A DNA stretch of 40,138 nucleotides from positions 1 to 40,138 of the forward strand of contig NZ_LPZN01000056.1 of the NCBI RefSeq assembly GCF_001646655.1, given 5' to 3'. Within the stretch, counting starts at the first letter, position 1. Every line of letters starts with the position of its first letter. A program made the translations under genes and the position numbers. This document shows positions 1 to 8,505 of the stretch, in pieces. Source of the DNA: Rhodococcus gordoniae. Its GTDB lineage: Bacteria > Actinomycetota > Actinomycetes > Mycobacteriales > Mycobacteriaceae. Under the pieces are notes generated by a model that was given only the letters and a program-made list of their open reading frames with translations, was not told the DNA's origin and searched no databases.

Positions 1-11
1 TCCACCCGCGG

Positions 12-47
12 CCGTGGCGGTGAACGATTCGTCGTTCGCCGCCACGG
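12..47 (+). terminator. 16-bp hairpin with TTCG loop upstream of ylxP
   Basis: Bases 12-27 pair with 32-47 in a 16-bp stem with one G-T wobble, closed by a TTCG tetraloop (28-31). It lies just upstream of ylxP, where infB is expected to end, so it is probably an attenuator or terminator between infB and ylxP. No T-tract follows, which is common in high-GC actinobacteria. It could equally be an RNA-processing or stability stem. Confidence 0.6.
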
Positions 48-143
48 GCGTGTCGGGATGCCCGACTCGGCCGGCGCACCGTCGGCACGGTCGGCCGTCG
101 AGGTGCACCGGCACCGAGGCGTCGACGATGACGGGAGCAACGG

Positions 144-434
144 ATGTACCTGGGAGCACTCGAACTCGATCTGCTGCTCGGTGACGTGCATTCGCTCAAA
201 CAGAAGCGCTCGGCGATCCGCCCGGTGGTCGCCGAACTGCGCCGACTCGGGGTGTCCGTCGCCGAAACCGGGGAACACGATCTGTACCGCCGTGCGCGGG
301 TGGGTGTGGCGGTTGTCGCCTCCGATCTCGCGCACGTGGGGGAGATACTGGACAAGTGTGAGCGGCTGGTCGCCCAGCGGCCCGAACTCGATCTGCTGTC
401 GGTCAGGCGCAGGTTGTTCGGGCCCGAGGACTGA
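144..434 (+). CDS. ylxP: DUF503 family protein YlxP
   Basis: A 96-residue protein of the DUF503/YlxP family, small proteins of unclear role encoded between infB and rbfA in many Gram-positive bacteria. The N-terminus begins [20 protein letters not shown], and the family's SLKQKR stretch is present at about residues 17-22. Length is normal. The ATG at 144 follows a GGGAG ribosome binding site at 133-137. rbfA begins 53 nt downstream. Placement between the infB side and rbfA supports a link to translation or ribosome maturation, but the family's biochemical function is not established. Identity is secure from sequence and neighbours; function is not. Confidence 0.88.
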   Translation: MYLGALELDLLLGDVHSLKQKRSAIRPVVAELRRLGVSVAETGEHDLYRRARVGVAVVASDLAHVGEILDKCERLVAQRPELDLLSVRRRLFGPED

Positions 435-487
435 TCCCGGCCGCACGACGGGCCGCCGGCCGGCGGCCACAGAAGGGAACGAACGAC

Positions 488-946
488 ATGGCCGATCCAG
501 CACGGGCCCGCCGCCTCGCGAAGCGCATCGCCACCATCGTGGCCACCGCCATCGATCTCGAGATCAAGGATCCGCGGCTCGAGTTCGTGACGATCACCGA
601 CGCGAAGGTCACCGCGGATCTGCACGACGCCACCGTGTACTACACGGTCCGGGGCGCGGATCTGAACACCGAACCCGATCACGCCGCCGCCGCCGCGGGG
701 CTCGAGAAGGCCAAGGGTGTGCTCCGCTCGAAGGTGGGTGCGGGCACGGGCGTGCGGTTCACCCCCACGCTGACGTTCGTCACCGACACGGTCCCCGATA
801 CGGCCCGTCACATGGAGGAACTCCTCGAGCGTGCTCGCGCCGCCGACAACGAGGTCGCCCGTGCTCGCGAAGGTGCCGTTCCGGCCGGCGACGCCGATCC
901 CTACAAGGAGCCCCGTGAGCGCGACGCCGGTGACGACGACGAATAG
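488..946 (+). CDS. rbfA: 30S ribosome-binding factor A
   Basis: RbfA, 152 residues, a KH-like cytoplasmic assembly factor that binds the immature 30S subunit and helps mature the 5' end of 16S rRNA, important in the cold. The N-terminal part reads [20 protein letters not shown], followed by the conserved [17 protein letters not shown] strand-helix region (about 35-50) and the [10 protein letters not shown] segment near 97-106. The C-terminal 40 residues are a charged, probably disordered tail usual in actinobacteria. A GAAGGGA ribosome binding site precedes the ATG. The 3' end overlaps the next gene by 32 nt, so the two are probably co-translated. Confidence 0.96.
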   Translation: MADPARARRLAKRIATIVATAIDLEIKDPRLEFVTITDAKVTADLHDATVYYTVRGADLNTEPDHAAAAAGLEKAKGVLRSKVGAGTGVRFTPTLTFVTDTVPDTARHMEELLERARAADNEVARAREGAVPAGDADPYKEPRERDAGDDDE

Positions 947-1982
947 CACACCGGTGCCCGAGTCGAACCCGCCGGTGATCCCCTCGCGCCGGGACGATGC
1001 CGGTGTCCCGCTCGTCCCGGCAGGATCCGTCGACCTGCACGGTGCCGCCGCTCTGCTGGACGCGGCGGCCACCGTCACGGTGCTGTGCCACATCAATCCC
1101 GACGCCGACACCCTCGGCAGCGGTCTGGCTCTCGGGATCGCCCTCGAACGGCGCGGGGTCGCCGTGCAGGTGGCCTTCGGTTCGCCCGCGAGCATGCCCG
1201 AGTCGATGCGGTCGCTGCCGGGCGGGCACCTGGTCACCCCGGTGGCGGACGTGCGCCGAGAAGTCGATCTCGTGGTCACCGTCGACTGCGGCACCGCGGG
1301 CCGTCTCGGTGTCCTGCGCGACCGCCTGGACACTGCTCCGAACGTCCTGGTGATCGACCATCACCTGTCCAACACCCGGTTCGGCACCCACAACCTCATC
1401 GATCCGGAGTCCGAGGCCACGGCGATGGTGCTCGCGGACCTCTTCGATGCGTGGGGTGTCGACATCGACGCCGCGCTCGCGCACTGCCTGTACGCGGGAC
1501 TGGTGACCGACACCGGATCGTTCCGGTGGGGACGCCCGCAGGCCCACGGACTCGCCGAGCGTCTCCTCGCCACGGGGATCGACGGCACCTCGATCACACG
1601 GGTGCTGCTCGACACCCATCCTTTCGGGTGGCTGCCGATGCTGTCGTCGGTGCTGGCCACGGCCACGCTCGACCGCGCCGCCGCGCAGGGCAGGGGACTG
1701 GTCTACGCGTTCGTCCGACGGGCCGACTCGGCGCATCTCGGGCCGGAAGAGGTCGAAAGCGTCATCGACATCGTGCGCACCACCGCCGAAGCCGAGGTCG
1801 CCGCGGTGTTCAAGGAGGTCGTTCCCGAGGAGTGGACCGTCTCGCTGCGCGCGAAGACCTCGGTGGACGTGTCGGCCGTCGCCACCGTGCTCGGCGGTGG
1901 AGGGCATCGCCTGGCCGCGGGATACACCGCCCACGGCGACCCCGATCGGATCGTCGCCGCACTGCGCGGCGTGCTCGGTTGA
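915..1982 (+). CDS. DHH/DHHA1 phosphodiesterase (NrnA/CnpB-like)
   Basis: A 355-residue DHH-family phosphoesterase, homologous by position and motifs to mycobacterial Rv2837c (CnpB/NrnA), which degrades nanoRNA, pAp and cyclic di-AMP/pApA. Visible motifs: NPDADTLGS (motif I, metal-binding Asp), VDCGT, the DHH signature [12 protein letters not shown], and the C-terminal DHHA1 substrate motif [12 protein letters not shown]. The GTG at 915 was chosen because AAGGAG lies at 905-910, four bases upstream; an ATG at 831 in the same frame lies deep inside rbfA and has no such site. Overlap with rbfA suggests translational coupling. The substrate in this organism (nanoRNA, pAp or cyclic dinucleotide) cannot be decided from sequence. 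Confidence 0.92.
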   Translation: MSATPVTTTNSTPVPESNPPVIPSRRDDAGVPLVPAGSVDLHGAAALLDAAATVTVLCHINPDADTLGSGLALGIALERRGVAVQVAFGSPASMPESMRSLPGGHLVTPVADVRREVDLVVTVDCGTAGRLGVLRDRLDTAPNVLVIDHHLSNTRFGTHNLIDPESEATAMVLADLFDAWGVDIDAALAHCLYAGLVTDTGSFRWGRPQAHGLAERLLATGIDGTSITRVLLDTHPFGWLPMLSSVLATATLDRAAAQGRGLVYAFVRRADSAHLGPEEVESVIDIVRTTAEAEVAAVFKEVVPEEWTVSLRAKTSVDVSAVATVLGGGGHRLAAGYTAHGDPDRIVAALRGVLG

Positions 1983-1984
1983 CG

Positions 1985-3397
1985 GTGCCCGGCGGGTCGG
2001 CCGCCCCGGATCCGCCCGGCGCGTCCTGCAGCTCGGACACGCCCGACGGGTCCTTCACCTCGGACGTCACGGGACGGCGCATCCTCGGTCTCGCCGTGCC
2101 CGCTCTCGGAGTCCTCGCAGCCGAACCGCTCTACCTTCTCTTCGACATCGCCGTCGTCGGCCGGCTCGGGGCTCTGCCCCTGGCAGGCCTCGCGATCGGC
2201 GGGCTGATCCTCGCACAGGTCAGCACCCAGCTCACGTTCCTGTCGTACGGGACCACCTCGCGGGCGGCGCGCTTCCACGGCTCCGGCCGGCACGGCGACG
2301 CGGTCGGCGAAGGTGTGCAGGCGACCTGGCTCGCGATGATCGTCGGACTGGCGATCCTGATCGCCGGTCAGGCGCTGGCCGGACCCGTCGCACGATTGCT
2401 CGCGGGCGATGCCGAGATCGCCGACGCGGCGGTGTCGTGGCTGCGTGTCGCGCTGTTCGGGGCACCCCTCATCCTGGTCGGTCTGGCCGGCAACGGCTGG
2501 ATGCGCGGCGTCCAGGACACGATGCGGCCGTTGAGCTTCGTCGTCGCGGGTCTCGCCCTGTCGGCGGTGCTGTGCCCGGTACTGGTCCACGGTCTGCTGG
2601 GAGCTCCCCGATGGGAACTCGTCGGTTCCGCCGTCGCCAACGTGATCGGGCAGTCCGTGACGGCCGTCCTGTTCGTGATCGCCCTGCTGCGGTCGGGCGT
2701 CCCGCTGCGACCGAACCCCACGGTGATCGGCGCGCAACTGCGCCTCGGACGCGACCTGATCGCCCGCAGTCTCGCGTTCCAGGCGTGTTTCCTGTCCGCG
2801 GCAGCGGTGGCGGCCCGATTCGGTGCCGCCGCGGTGGCCGGTCACCAGGTCGTGCTGCAGCTGTGGAATTTCGTGACGCTGACCTTGGACTCGCTGGCGA
2901 TCGCCGCGCAGGCCCTCGTCGGCGCCGCGCTCGGCGCGGCGGATCGGCGGGGCGCGTCGCGGCTGGCGTGGCGCCTGTCGGTCTGGTCCGCGATCTTCGC
3001 CGCGGTCCTGGCCGTGATCTTCGTCCTCGGCCGGGACGTGATTCCGGGTCTGTTCACCGGCGATGCCGCGGTGCTCGACCAGATCGGTGTCGCATGGTGG
3101 TTCTTCGTGGCGATCATGCCGCTCGCGGGAATCGTTTTCGCGCTCGACGGAGTTCTTCTCGGTGCCGGGGACGCGGCGTTCCTGCGCACCGCGACGCTGG
3201 CCTCGGCGTTGTTCGGGTTCCTGCCGTCGATCTGGTTGTCGCTCGCGTACGACTGGGGTCTGGCGGGTATCTGGACGGGGCTTACGGTGTTCATCGTGTT
3301 CCGGATGATCGCCGTCGTATGGCGCACGCTCTCGGGACGATGGGCGGTGACGGGTGCGGACCGGCAGGTGCGTGTCCACGACGAGTCGGGAGGTTAG
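1985..3397 (+). CDS. dinF: MATE family efflux transporter (DinF-like)
   Basis: A 470-residue integral membrane protein of the MATE superfamily, DinF branch, expected to export organic or cationic compounds using an ion gradient. About twelve hydrophobic segments are visible, beginning RRILGLAVPALGVLAAEPLY (about 33-52), and the two halves resemble each other as in MATE proteins. A hydrophilic leader of some 30 residues precedes the first helix. The start is uncertain: GTG 1985 lies two bases after the stop of the previous gene, and TTG 1979 overlapping that stop is an alternative; neither has a clear ribosome binding site, so coupling is likely. Position matches Rv2836c (dinF). The transported substrate is unknown. 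Confidence 0.88.
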   Translation: MPGGSAAPDPPGASCSSDTPDGSFTSDVTGRRILGLAVPALGVLAAEPLYLLFDIAVVGRLGALPLAGLAIGGLILAQVSTQLTFLSYGTTSRAARFHGSGRHGDAVGEGVQATWLAMIVGLAILIAGQALAGPVARLLAGDAEIADAAVSWLRVALFGAPLILVGLAGNGWMRGVQDTMRPLSFVVAGLALSAVLCPVLVHGLLGAPRWELVGSAVANVIGQSVTAVLFVIALLRSGVPLRPNPTVIGAQLRLGRDLIARSLAFQACFLSAAAVAARFGAAAVAGHQVVLQLWNFVTLTLDSLAIAAQALVGAALGAADRRGASRLAWRLSVWSAIFAAVLAVIFVLGRDVIPGLFTGDAAVLDQIGVAWWFFVAIMPLAGIVFALDGVLLGAGDAAFLRTATLASALFGFLPSIWLSLAYDWGLAGIWTGLTVFIVFRMIAVVWRTLSGRWAVTGADRQVRVHDESGG

Positions 3398-3402
3398 TGC
3401 CG

Positions 3403-4341
3403 GTGGCAGCGAAGCTGTGGGCGATCAGCGATATCCATGTGGCCCATCGGGGCAACCGGCCGGTCACCGAGGATCTGCATCCCGAGTCGCCCGACGACTG
3501 GCTGATCGTCGCGGGCGATGTGTCGGAGAAGACCGACGACATCCGATGGGCGCTGTCACTGCTCCGCAGCCGCTTCGCGAAGGTCGTCTGGGTGCCCGGC
3601 AACCACGAACTGTGGACGACCGCCAAGGACCCGGTGCAGATGTTCGGGGTCGCCCGCTACGACTACCTCGTGACGATGTGCCGCGAACTCGACGTGCTCA
3701 CCCCGGAGGATCCCTATCCGATCTGGGAGGGTGAGGACGGTCCGGTGGTGCTCGTCCCGATGTTCCTGCTCTACGACTACTCGTTCCTCCCGGACGGCAC
3801 CACGACGAAGGCGGACGGCCTCGCGCTCGCGCGGGAACGCAACGTCGTCGCGACCGACGAATTCCTGCTGAAGCCGGATCCGTACGTCACGCGCGACACC
3901 TGGTGCCGGGTACGGGTGGAGCAGACCCGGGCGCGACTCGACGCGCTCGATCCCGCGCTGCCCACGGTGCTCATCAACCACTTCCCCCTGGTACGCGAAC
4001 CCACCCGGATGCTGTTCTACCCCGAGTTCGCGCTGTGGTGCGGCACCACCGAGACGGCCGACTGGCACCTGCGTTACCGGGCGCTGTGCAGCGTCTACGG
4101 TCACCTGCACATTCCGCGGACCACCTACTACGACGGTGTGCGCTTCGAGGAGGTCTCGGTCGGTTATCCGCGCGAATGGCAGCGACGCGGTCTCCCGCAG
4201 CAGCCGTTGCGGCAGATCCTCCCCGTCCCGGCGTATCCGCCGGGCAGCCTGAACAAGTGGGGCGGTCACTTCACCGTGACCCCCGAGATGGAAGCCGAGG
4301 TCGAGAAGATGCGGGCTCAACGAGAGAAGGAGTTGCGGTGA
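3403..4341 (+). CDS. pptH: Metallophosphoesterase, PptH-like phosphopantetheinyl hydrolase
   Basis: A 312-residue calcineurin-like metallophosphoesterase. All metal-site motifs are present in order: AISDIHVAHRG (DxH), VAGDVSE (GD), VPGNHELW (GNHE), INHFPL and YGHLHIPR (GHxH). The gene sits directly before pptT with a 4-base overlap, as for Rv2795c in M. tuberculosis, which was shown to be PptH, an enzyme removing 4'-phosphopantetheine from acyl carrier proteins and so opposing PptT. The same role here is inferred from synteny and family. GTG 3403 is nine bases after GGGAGG (3388-3393); GTG 3397, overlapping the dinF stop, is the alternative but is only three bases from that site. Confidence 0.87.
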   Translation: MAAKLWAISDIHVAHRGNRPVTEDLHPESPDDWLIVAGDVSEKTDDIRWALSLLRSRFAKVVWVPGNHELWTTAKDPVQMFGVARYDYLVTMCRELDVLTPEDPYPIWEGEDGPVVLVPMFLLYDYSFLPDGTTTKADGLALARERNVVATDEFLLKPDPYVTRDTWCRVRVEQTRARLDALDPALPTVLINHFPLVREPTRMLFYPEFALWCGTTETADWHLRYRALCSVYGHLHIPRTTYYDGVRFEEVSVGYPREWQRRGLPQQPLRQILPVPAYPPGSLNKWGGHFTVTPEMEAEVEKMRAQREKELR

Positions 4342-5045
4342 CGGAACCGGACACCGAGCAGAAGACGGATACGCCCGGGGCGCTGATCGGGCGCATCGTG
4401 CCGGACGGCGTCGCTGCAGCCGAGTTGTTCGAGGACCCACCGGGACTGCGGCCGCATCCCCAGGAGGAGCCGCTCGTGGCCCGGGCGGTGGACAAGCGGC
4501 GACGTGAGTTCGCCGGTGCCCGCCACTGTGCTCGGGAGGCCATGCGCACCCTCGGCGTCGACCCCGCGCCGGTGCTGCGCGGAGAGAACGGCGATCCGAT
4601 CTGGCCGCGCGGCGTCGTCGGCAGCCTCACCCATTGCGACGGCTATCGCGGTGCCGTGCTGGGCTATTCGCTGCAGATCCGCTCGCTGGGCATCGACGCC
4701 GAACCGCACGACGTGCTCCCCGACGGGGTGCTGCCCGCGGTGAGCCTCGAACCCGAACGCGAATGGCTCGCTTCGGCCGGCGACGACCTGTACTGGGACC
4801 GCCTGCTGTTCTGCGCCAAGGAGGCCACCTACAAGGCGTGGTTCCCGCTCACGCGGCGGTGGCTGGGCTTCGAGGACGCCCACATCACGTTCGAACGTGA
4901 CACCAGCGCGGACGCGACGACCGGTACCTTCCACTCGCGGTTGCTCGTTCCGGGCGACACCGTCGACGGGGAGCCGCTGACCGGCTTCGACGGCCGGTGG
5001 CTGATCGCCGACGGTCTCGTCCTCACCGCGATCACGGTGCGCTGA
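4338..5045 (+). CDS. pptT: 4'-phosphopantetheinyl transferase PptT (Sfp type)
   Basis: A 235-residue Sfp-type phosphopantetheinyl transferase that moves the phosphopantetheine arm of CoA onto type I fatty acid synthases, polyketide synthases and NRPSs; in mycobacteria it activates mycolate and siderophore synthases. Motifs: the CoA-binding RRREFAGARHCAREA region (about 52-66), GSLTHCDGY, the Mg-binding LGIDAEPHD and the catalytic WDRLLFCAKEATYKAW. Length is close to the 227 residues of M. tuberculosis PptT. The GTG start forms a GTGA overlap with pptH and has AAGGAG five bases upstream (4327-4332). Its stop overlaps the truB start (TGATG), so pptH-pptT-truB form one coupled unit. Confidence 0.95.
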   Translation: MTEPDTEQKTDTPGALIGRIVPDGVAAAELFEDPPGLRPHPQEEPLVARAVDKRRREFAGARHCAREAMRTLGVDPAPVLRGENGDPIWPRGVVGSLTHCDGYRGAVLGYSLQIRSLGIDAEPHDVLPDGVLPAVSLEPEREWLASAGDDLYWDRLLFCAKEATYKAWFPLTRRWLGFEDAHITFERDTSADATTGTFHSRLLVPGDTVDGEPLTGFDGRWLIADGLVLTAITVR

Positions 5046-5968
5046 TGAACGACACCGTATCCCCGGAGGAACATCCGGCTCTCGCCCGTGCGGGTCTGCT
5101 CGTCGTCGACAAACCCGCCGGCATGACGAGCCACGACGTGGTGGCCCGCTGCCGCCGACTGCTCGGCACACGCAAGGTGGGGCACGCGGGCACACTCGAC
5201 CCGATGGCGACGGGTGTGCTCGTCCTCGGCGTCGAACGCGCCACGAAACTGCTCGGGCTGCTCGCGCTGACCACCAAGTCGTACAGCGCGACCGTGCGTC
5301 TCGGCCAGAGCACCGTGACCGACGACGCCGAAGGTGAGACCGTCGCGACGGCGGACGCCACCTCTGTGACCGACGAGCAGATCGCCGAGGCCGTCGCCGT
5401 GCTGACCGGCGACATCCAGCAGGTGCCCGCCAGTGTCAGCGCCATCAAGATCGACGGGAAACGTGCCTACGCCCGTATGCGGGAGGGGGAAACGGTCGAG
5501 CTGAAGGCCCGGCCGGTGACGGTCTCCCGCTTCGACGTCCGCGCACGCCGTGATGTGCCCGAGAACGGGTTCGTGGACCTCGACGTCGACGTGGACTGCT
5601 CGTCCGGCACCTACATCCGCGCGCTCGCACGCGATCTCGGTGCGGCCCTCGGAGTCGGTGGTCACCTGACCGTGCTTCGCCGCACGCAGGTCGGCCCGTT
5701 CGACCTCGGGCACGCCCGCACGCTCGAGCAGCTCGCGGACGATCCGACACCGAGCCTGGACATCGACGCGGCGGTACGCACCGCCTTCGAGTGCCGGACC
5801 ATCAGCGACGAGGAGGCGGGTCTGCTCGCGAACGGCCGTTGGCTCGAACCCGTCGGACTGCGCGGTGTCTACGCCGCCGTCGACTCCCGGGGACGGGCAG
5901 CGGCGCTGCTCCAGGAGAAGGGCAGCCGCGCGTCGGCCGTCTTCGTGGTGCGGCCCGCCAACATGTGA
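5045..5968 (+). CDS. truB: tRNA pseudouridine(55) synthase TruB
   Basis: TruB, 307 residues, isomerises U55 to pseudouridine in the T-loop of tRNAs. The N-terminal GLLVVDKPAGMTSHDVV and the catalytic GTLDPMATGVLVLG motif with the nucleophilic Asp are present, followed by KSYSATVRLGQ and the CSSGTYIRALARDLG substrate-binding motif. The C-terminal region resembles the actinobacterial TruB C-terminal domain. The ATG at 5045 overlaps the pptT stop codon as TGATG, implying re-initiation. It is the last gene of the rightward block; a long hairpin follows at 5996-6034 before the convergent mntR. Confidence 0.97.
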   Translation: MNDTVSPEEHPALARAGLLVVDKPAGMTSHDVVARCRRLLGTRKVGHAGTLDPMATGVLVLGVERATKLLGLLALTTKSYSATVRLGQSTVTDDAEGETVATADATSVTDEQIAEAVAVLTGDIQQVPASVSAIKIDGKRAYARMREGETVELKARPVTVSRFDVRARRDVPENGFVDLDVDVDCSSGTYIRALARDLGAALGVGGHLTVLRRTQVGPFDLGHARTLEQLADDPTPSLDIDAAVRTAFECRTISDEEAGLLANGRWLEPVGLRGVYAAVDSRGRAAALLQEKGSRASAVFVVRPANM

Positions 5969-5995
5969 TCGGACAGGCCCGCCACACGGACCGCG

Positions 5996-6034
5996 GGCTC
6001 GCAACACTGTCGGCCGACGACGGTGTTGTGAGCC
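5996..6034. terminator. Bidirectional hairpin between truB and mntR
   Basis: Bases 5996-6012 pair with 6018-6034 as a 17-bp stem with two G-T wobbles and a 5-nt loop. It lies between the convergent 3' ends of truB and mntR, as expected of a terminator serving both strands. Its right arm contains the first of the GTGAG repeats described for 6028-6090. Confidence 0.65.
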
Positions 6035-6090
6035 TTCTGCTGCTGGTGTGAGCCTGCCTGTGTCGTGAGCTCCGCCTGCGTTGTGAGTTC
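6028..6090. repeat. Four degenerate GTGAG-centred repeats, about 18 bp apart
   Basis: GTGAG occurs at 6028-6032, 6048-6052, 6065-6069 and 6083-6087, spaced 20, 17 and 18 bases. Read on the minus strand each unit resembles RGCTCACAACRCAGGCRG. The array fills the space between the truB terminator hairpin and the mntR stop codon. No coding role is evident. Confidence 0.55.
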
Positions 6091-6104
6091 TGCCCCGGAC
6101 GGGG

Positions 6105-6797
6105 TCAGACGAGCCAGATCGCCTCGGCCGCCGGATGACCGAGATCGATCGTGGGTCCTTCGGTCCTGCCCACCCGAATCGAGATGGTGCCCGCGAAGTC
6201 TCGGCGTTCGAGCACGGTGATGTCGGTGTCCAGCGCGATGCCCACCTCGTCGAAGTAGCGCAACATGGCCGGGTCGGAGTCGGAGATGCGGGCCACCCGT
6301 CCGTGGTCGCCGTCGCGGAACTCGCTCAGGGCGCGCGCCGGCGGTGAGGGGATCGTGCCGTCGGGTGACGGGATCGGGTCGCCGTGCGGGTCGCGTTCGG
6401 GATGACCGAGTTTGGCGTCGATCGCCGCGACCATCCGTTCGGAGACGGCGTGTTCCAGGATCTCGGCTTCGTCGTGGACCTCGTCCCACCCGTAGTCGAG
6501 CTCGCGGACGAGGAACGTCTCGATGAGGCGGTGGCGGCGGACCATCGCCACCGCGGCCTGGCGCCCCTCGTCGGTGAGGGAGATCGCACCGTAGCGTTCG
6601 TGGTCGACGAGTCCCTGATCCGCGAGGCGGCGCACCGCTTCGGACACGGTGGACGCCGACACGCCGAGCTTCTCCGCGAGCAGCTTGGTCGAGATCTTGT
6701 CTCCGGACCACTCCTGGACCGTCCACATGATCTTGAGATAGTCCTGCGCCACCGAGGACAGCAGTTCGGTCGCGGTGGTCTCGTTACTCTCAGGCAC
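6105..6797 (-). CDS. mntR: DtxR-family manganese-dependent regulator MntR
   Basis: A 230-residue iron/manganese-dependent transcriptional regulator of the DtxR/MntR family, the same length as M. tuberculosis MntR (Rv2788). It has an N-terminal winged helix (LLAEKLGVSASTVSEAVRRL, about 40-59), the dimerisation and metal-binding region with VRRHRLIETFLV and the EILEHAVSERM helix, and a C-terminal SH3-like FeoA domain (about 160-230). It starts at GTG 6797. A TAAGCT -10 box (6804-6809, minus strand) ends six bases before that codon, suggesting a leaderless transcript from within the permease 3' end besides read-through from mntABC. It probably represses the adjacent importer when manganese is plentiful. 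Confidence 0.92.
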   Translation of the reverse strand: MPESNETTATELLSSVAQDYLKIMWTVQEWSGDKISTKLLAEKLGVSASTVSEAVRRLADQGLVDHERYGAISLTDEGRQAAVAMVRRHRLIETFLVRELDYGWDEVHDEAEILEHAVSERMVAAIDAKLGHPERDPHGDPIPSPDGTIPSPPARALSEFRDGDHGRVARISDSDPAMLRYFDEVGIALDTDITVLERRDFAGTISIRVGRTEGPTIDLGHPAAEAIWLV

Positions 6798-6803
6798 GCG
6801 TCC

Positions 6804-6809
6804 AGCTTA
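6804..6809 (-). promoter_or_regulatory. -10 box of a leaderless mntR promoter
   Basis: On the minus strand TAAGCT is followed by six bases (GGACGC) and the GTG start of mntR. Immediately upstream is GGTTACC, a perfect but odd-length palindrome core. A -35 match is weak. Inferred from spacing only. Confidence 0.45.
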
Positions 6810-6817
6810 GGTAACCG

Positions 6818-7711
6818 TCACCCGGGAATCACGCTCTCCGTCGGCTCGCTCGTCTTCACGCCCTCCGGCGACCGGCGGCGCGTGACGAATCGGGTGACGA
6901 CGCCCTGCCGCGGCGCGAACAGGTACGCGAGGGTGAAGACCACTGCCTGGGCGAGCACCACCACGCCGCCGGTCGCGGCGTCGGTGTAGTAGCTGGTGTA
7001 CACACCGACCACCGACGCGATCACGGCGAGCACCGGCGCGATCACCAGCATCCGGGCCATCCGGTCGGTGAGCAGGTATGCGGTCGCGCCCGGGATGATG
7101 AGCATCGCGACGACCAGGATCACGCCGACCGCCTGCAGCGCGCTGACGATGGTGACCGCCAGCAGCGACAGCAGCAGTGCCGACAACGCGGCGGGGGACA
7201 GGCCGAGCGTGTGTGCCTGGACGCGGTCGAAAGCGAACAGCGTCAGATCGCGGCGCTTCGCGACGAGCACGGCCAGGACGACGGCCGCCAGGATCGAGAC
7301 CTGCCAGACGTCGCCCGTGGCGAGGCCGAGCAGATTGCCGAACAGCACGTGGTGCAGGTCGATCTGGCTCGGGTTCTTCGAGATCAGCACCACGCCGAGG
7401 GCGAACAGCGTCGTGAAGACGATGCCGATGGTGGCGTCCTCCTTCACGCGGCTCGTTCCGCGGACGAGCCAGATCAACGCCACGGCGATCCCGGCGAAGA
7501 CCAGTGCGCCGAGCGCGAACGGCACTCCTACCAGGTAGGCGAGCACGACGCCGGGCAGCACGGCATGCGAGACCGCGTCGCCCATCAGCGACCAGCCGAT
7601 GAGCACGAGCCAGCAACTGAGCAGGGCGCACACGACGGTCGCGGCGACGGCCACGAGCAGCGCGCGCTGCATGAAGCCGTACTGCAGGGGTTCGATCAGC
7701 ACGTCGATCAT
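6818..7711 (-). CDS. mntB: Metal (Mn/Zn) ABC transporter permease
   Basis: A 297-residue permease of the ABC-3 (ZnuB/MntB/TroC) family, the membrane channel of a metal importer. About eight or nine hydrophobic helices are visible, starting MQRALLVAVAATVVCALLSC, and the conserved WSLMGDAVSHAVLPGVVLAY segment (about residues 41-60) is the cytoplasmic coupling region touching the ATPase. The ATG at 7711 was chosen because it overlaps the ATPase stop as ATGA (7708-7711). It is the third gene of the operon; mntR follows 20 bases after its stop. Manganese specificity is inferred from the partner binding protein and regulator, and zinc cannot be excluded from this gene alone. Confidence 0.92.
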   Translation of the reverse strand: MIDVLIEPLQYGFMQRALLVAVAATVVCALLSCWLVLIGWSLMGDAVSHAVLPGVVLAYLVGVPFALGALVFAGIAVALIWLVRGTSRVKEDATIGIVFTTLFALGVVLISKNPSQIDLHHVLFGNLLGLATGDVWQVSILAAVVLAVLVAKRRDLTLFAFDRVQAHTLGLSPAALSALLLSLLAVTIVSALQAVGVILVVAMLIIPGATAYLLTDRMARMLVIAPVLAVIASVVGVYTSYYTDAATGGVVVLAQAVVFTLAYLFAPRQGVVTRFVTRRRSPEGVKTSEPTESVIPG

Positions 7712-8505
7712 CGTCCGGCCTCCTGTGCGTATGTCTCCCGTGCGAGGTCCTCGGCTCGTCCACCGTTCACCGGTGGGGGAGCGCCGAAGGCGCGGGCGAG
7801 GTTCTCCGGGCGCAGGACCTCCTCGGGGGAGCTGTGGACGAGGACGCGGCGCTGCAGCAGCACCGCCTCGTCGCACAGCTGCGTCAGGCCCGCGAGATCG
7901 TGGGTGGCCACGAGGATCGCGTGGCCGCTCGCGGCCAGTTCGCGGATGACGGCGGTCAGTGCGTGCTCGGTGGTGGTGTCGACCCCCGCGAACGGCTCGT
8001 CGAGCAGCAGCAAGGGCGAGCCCTGCGCGATCGCCCGTGCCACGAAGACACGCTTGCGCTGGCCGCCCGAGAGCTGCCCGATCTGACGGCCGGAGAGCGC
8101 GGTCATGCCCACGCGGTCGAGTGCGGCGTCGACGGCTTCGTGATCGGCGGGACGCGGTCGGCGCAGGAAGCCCTGGTGGCCGTAGCGTCCCGTCATGACG
8201 ACGTCGCGCACACCGATCGGGAAGTTCCAGTCGACCGCCTCGGACTGCGGCACGTAGGCGACCTGTGTGCGGCGCCGCGCCGCGGCGGTGGTGGCACCGC
8301 CGATGGTGACGCGGCCCGAGGTGGGCCGCACCAGACCCATGATGGTCTTGAACAGCGTCGACTTACCCGAGCCGTTCGTGCCCACGAGTCCGCACACGCG
8401 GCCCTGCGCGAGTTTCAGGGTGACGTCCTGCAGGGCCGGAACGGTGTCGTAGCGCACCGTCAGGTCGTCGACGAACAGTGCAGGTGCGTCGAGTGTCGAG
8501 GTCAT
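7708..8505 (-). CDS. mntC: Metal ABC transporter ATP-binding protein
   Basis: A 265-residue ABC ATPase energising the metal importer. Walker A is GTNGSGKST, the Q-loop is in VAYVPQSEAVDWNFP, a typical sequence of Mn/Zn ATPases, the signature is LSGGQRKR, Walker B is LLLLDEPFAGVD and the switch histidine lies in VATHDL. The ATG at 8505 overlaps the stop of the binding-protein gene as ATGA (8502-8505) and its own stop overlaps the permease start the same way, so the three subunits are translationally coupled. Letter naming of mntB and mntC varies between species; the assignment here is by role only. Confidence 0.93.
   Translation of the reverse strand: MTSTLDAPALFVDDLTVRYDTVPALQDVTLKLAQGRVCGLVGTNGSGKSTLFKTIMGLVRPTSGRVTIGGATTAAARRRTQVAYVPQSEAVDWNFPIGVRDVVMTGRYGHQGFLRRPRPADHEAVDAALDRVGMTALSGRQIGQLSGGQRKRVFVARAIAQGSPLLLLDEPFAGVDTTTEHALTAVIRELAASGHAILVATHDLAGLTQLCDEAVLLQRRVLVHSSPEEVLRPENLARAFGAPPPVNGGRAEDLARETYAQEAGR

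Noticed and set aside
58-918. A 286-codon plus-strand frame over ylxP and rbfA
   Set aside because: It reads ylxP and rbfA out of frame; the product is Arg-rich without similarity.
1703-3379. A 558-codon minus-strand frame opposite dinF
   Set aside because: A shadow frame of charged residues only, while the plus strand encodes a clear MATE transporter.
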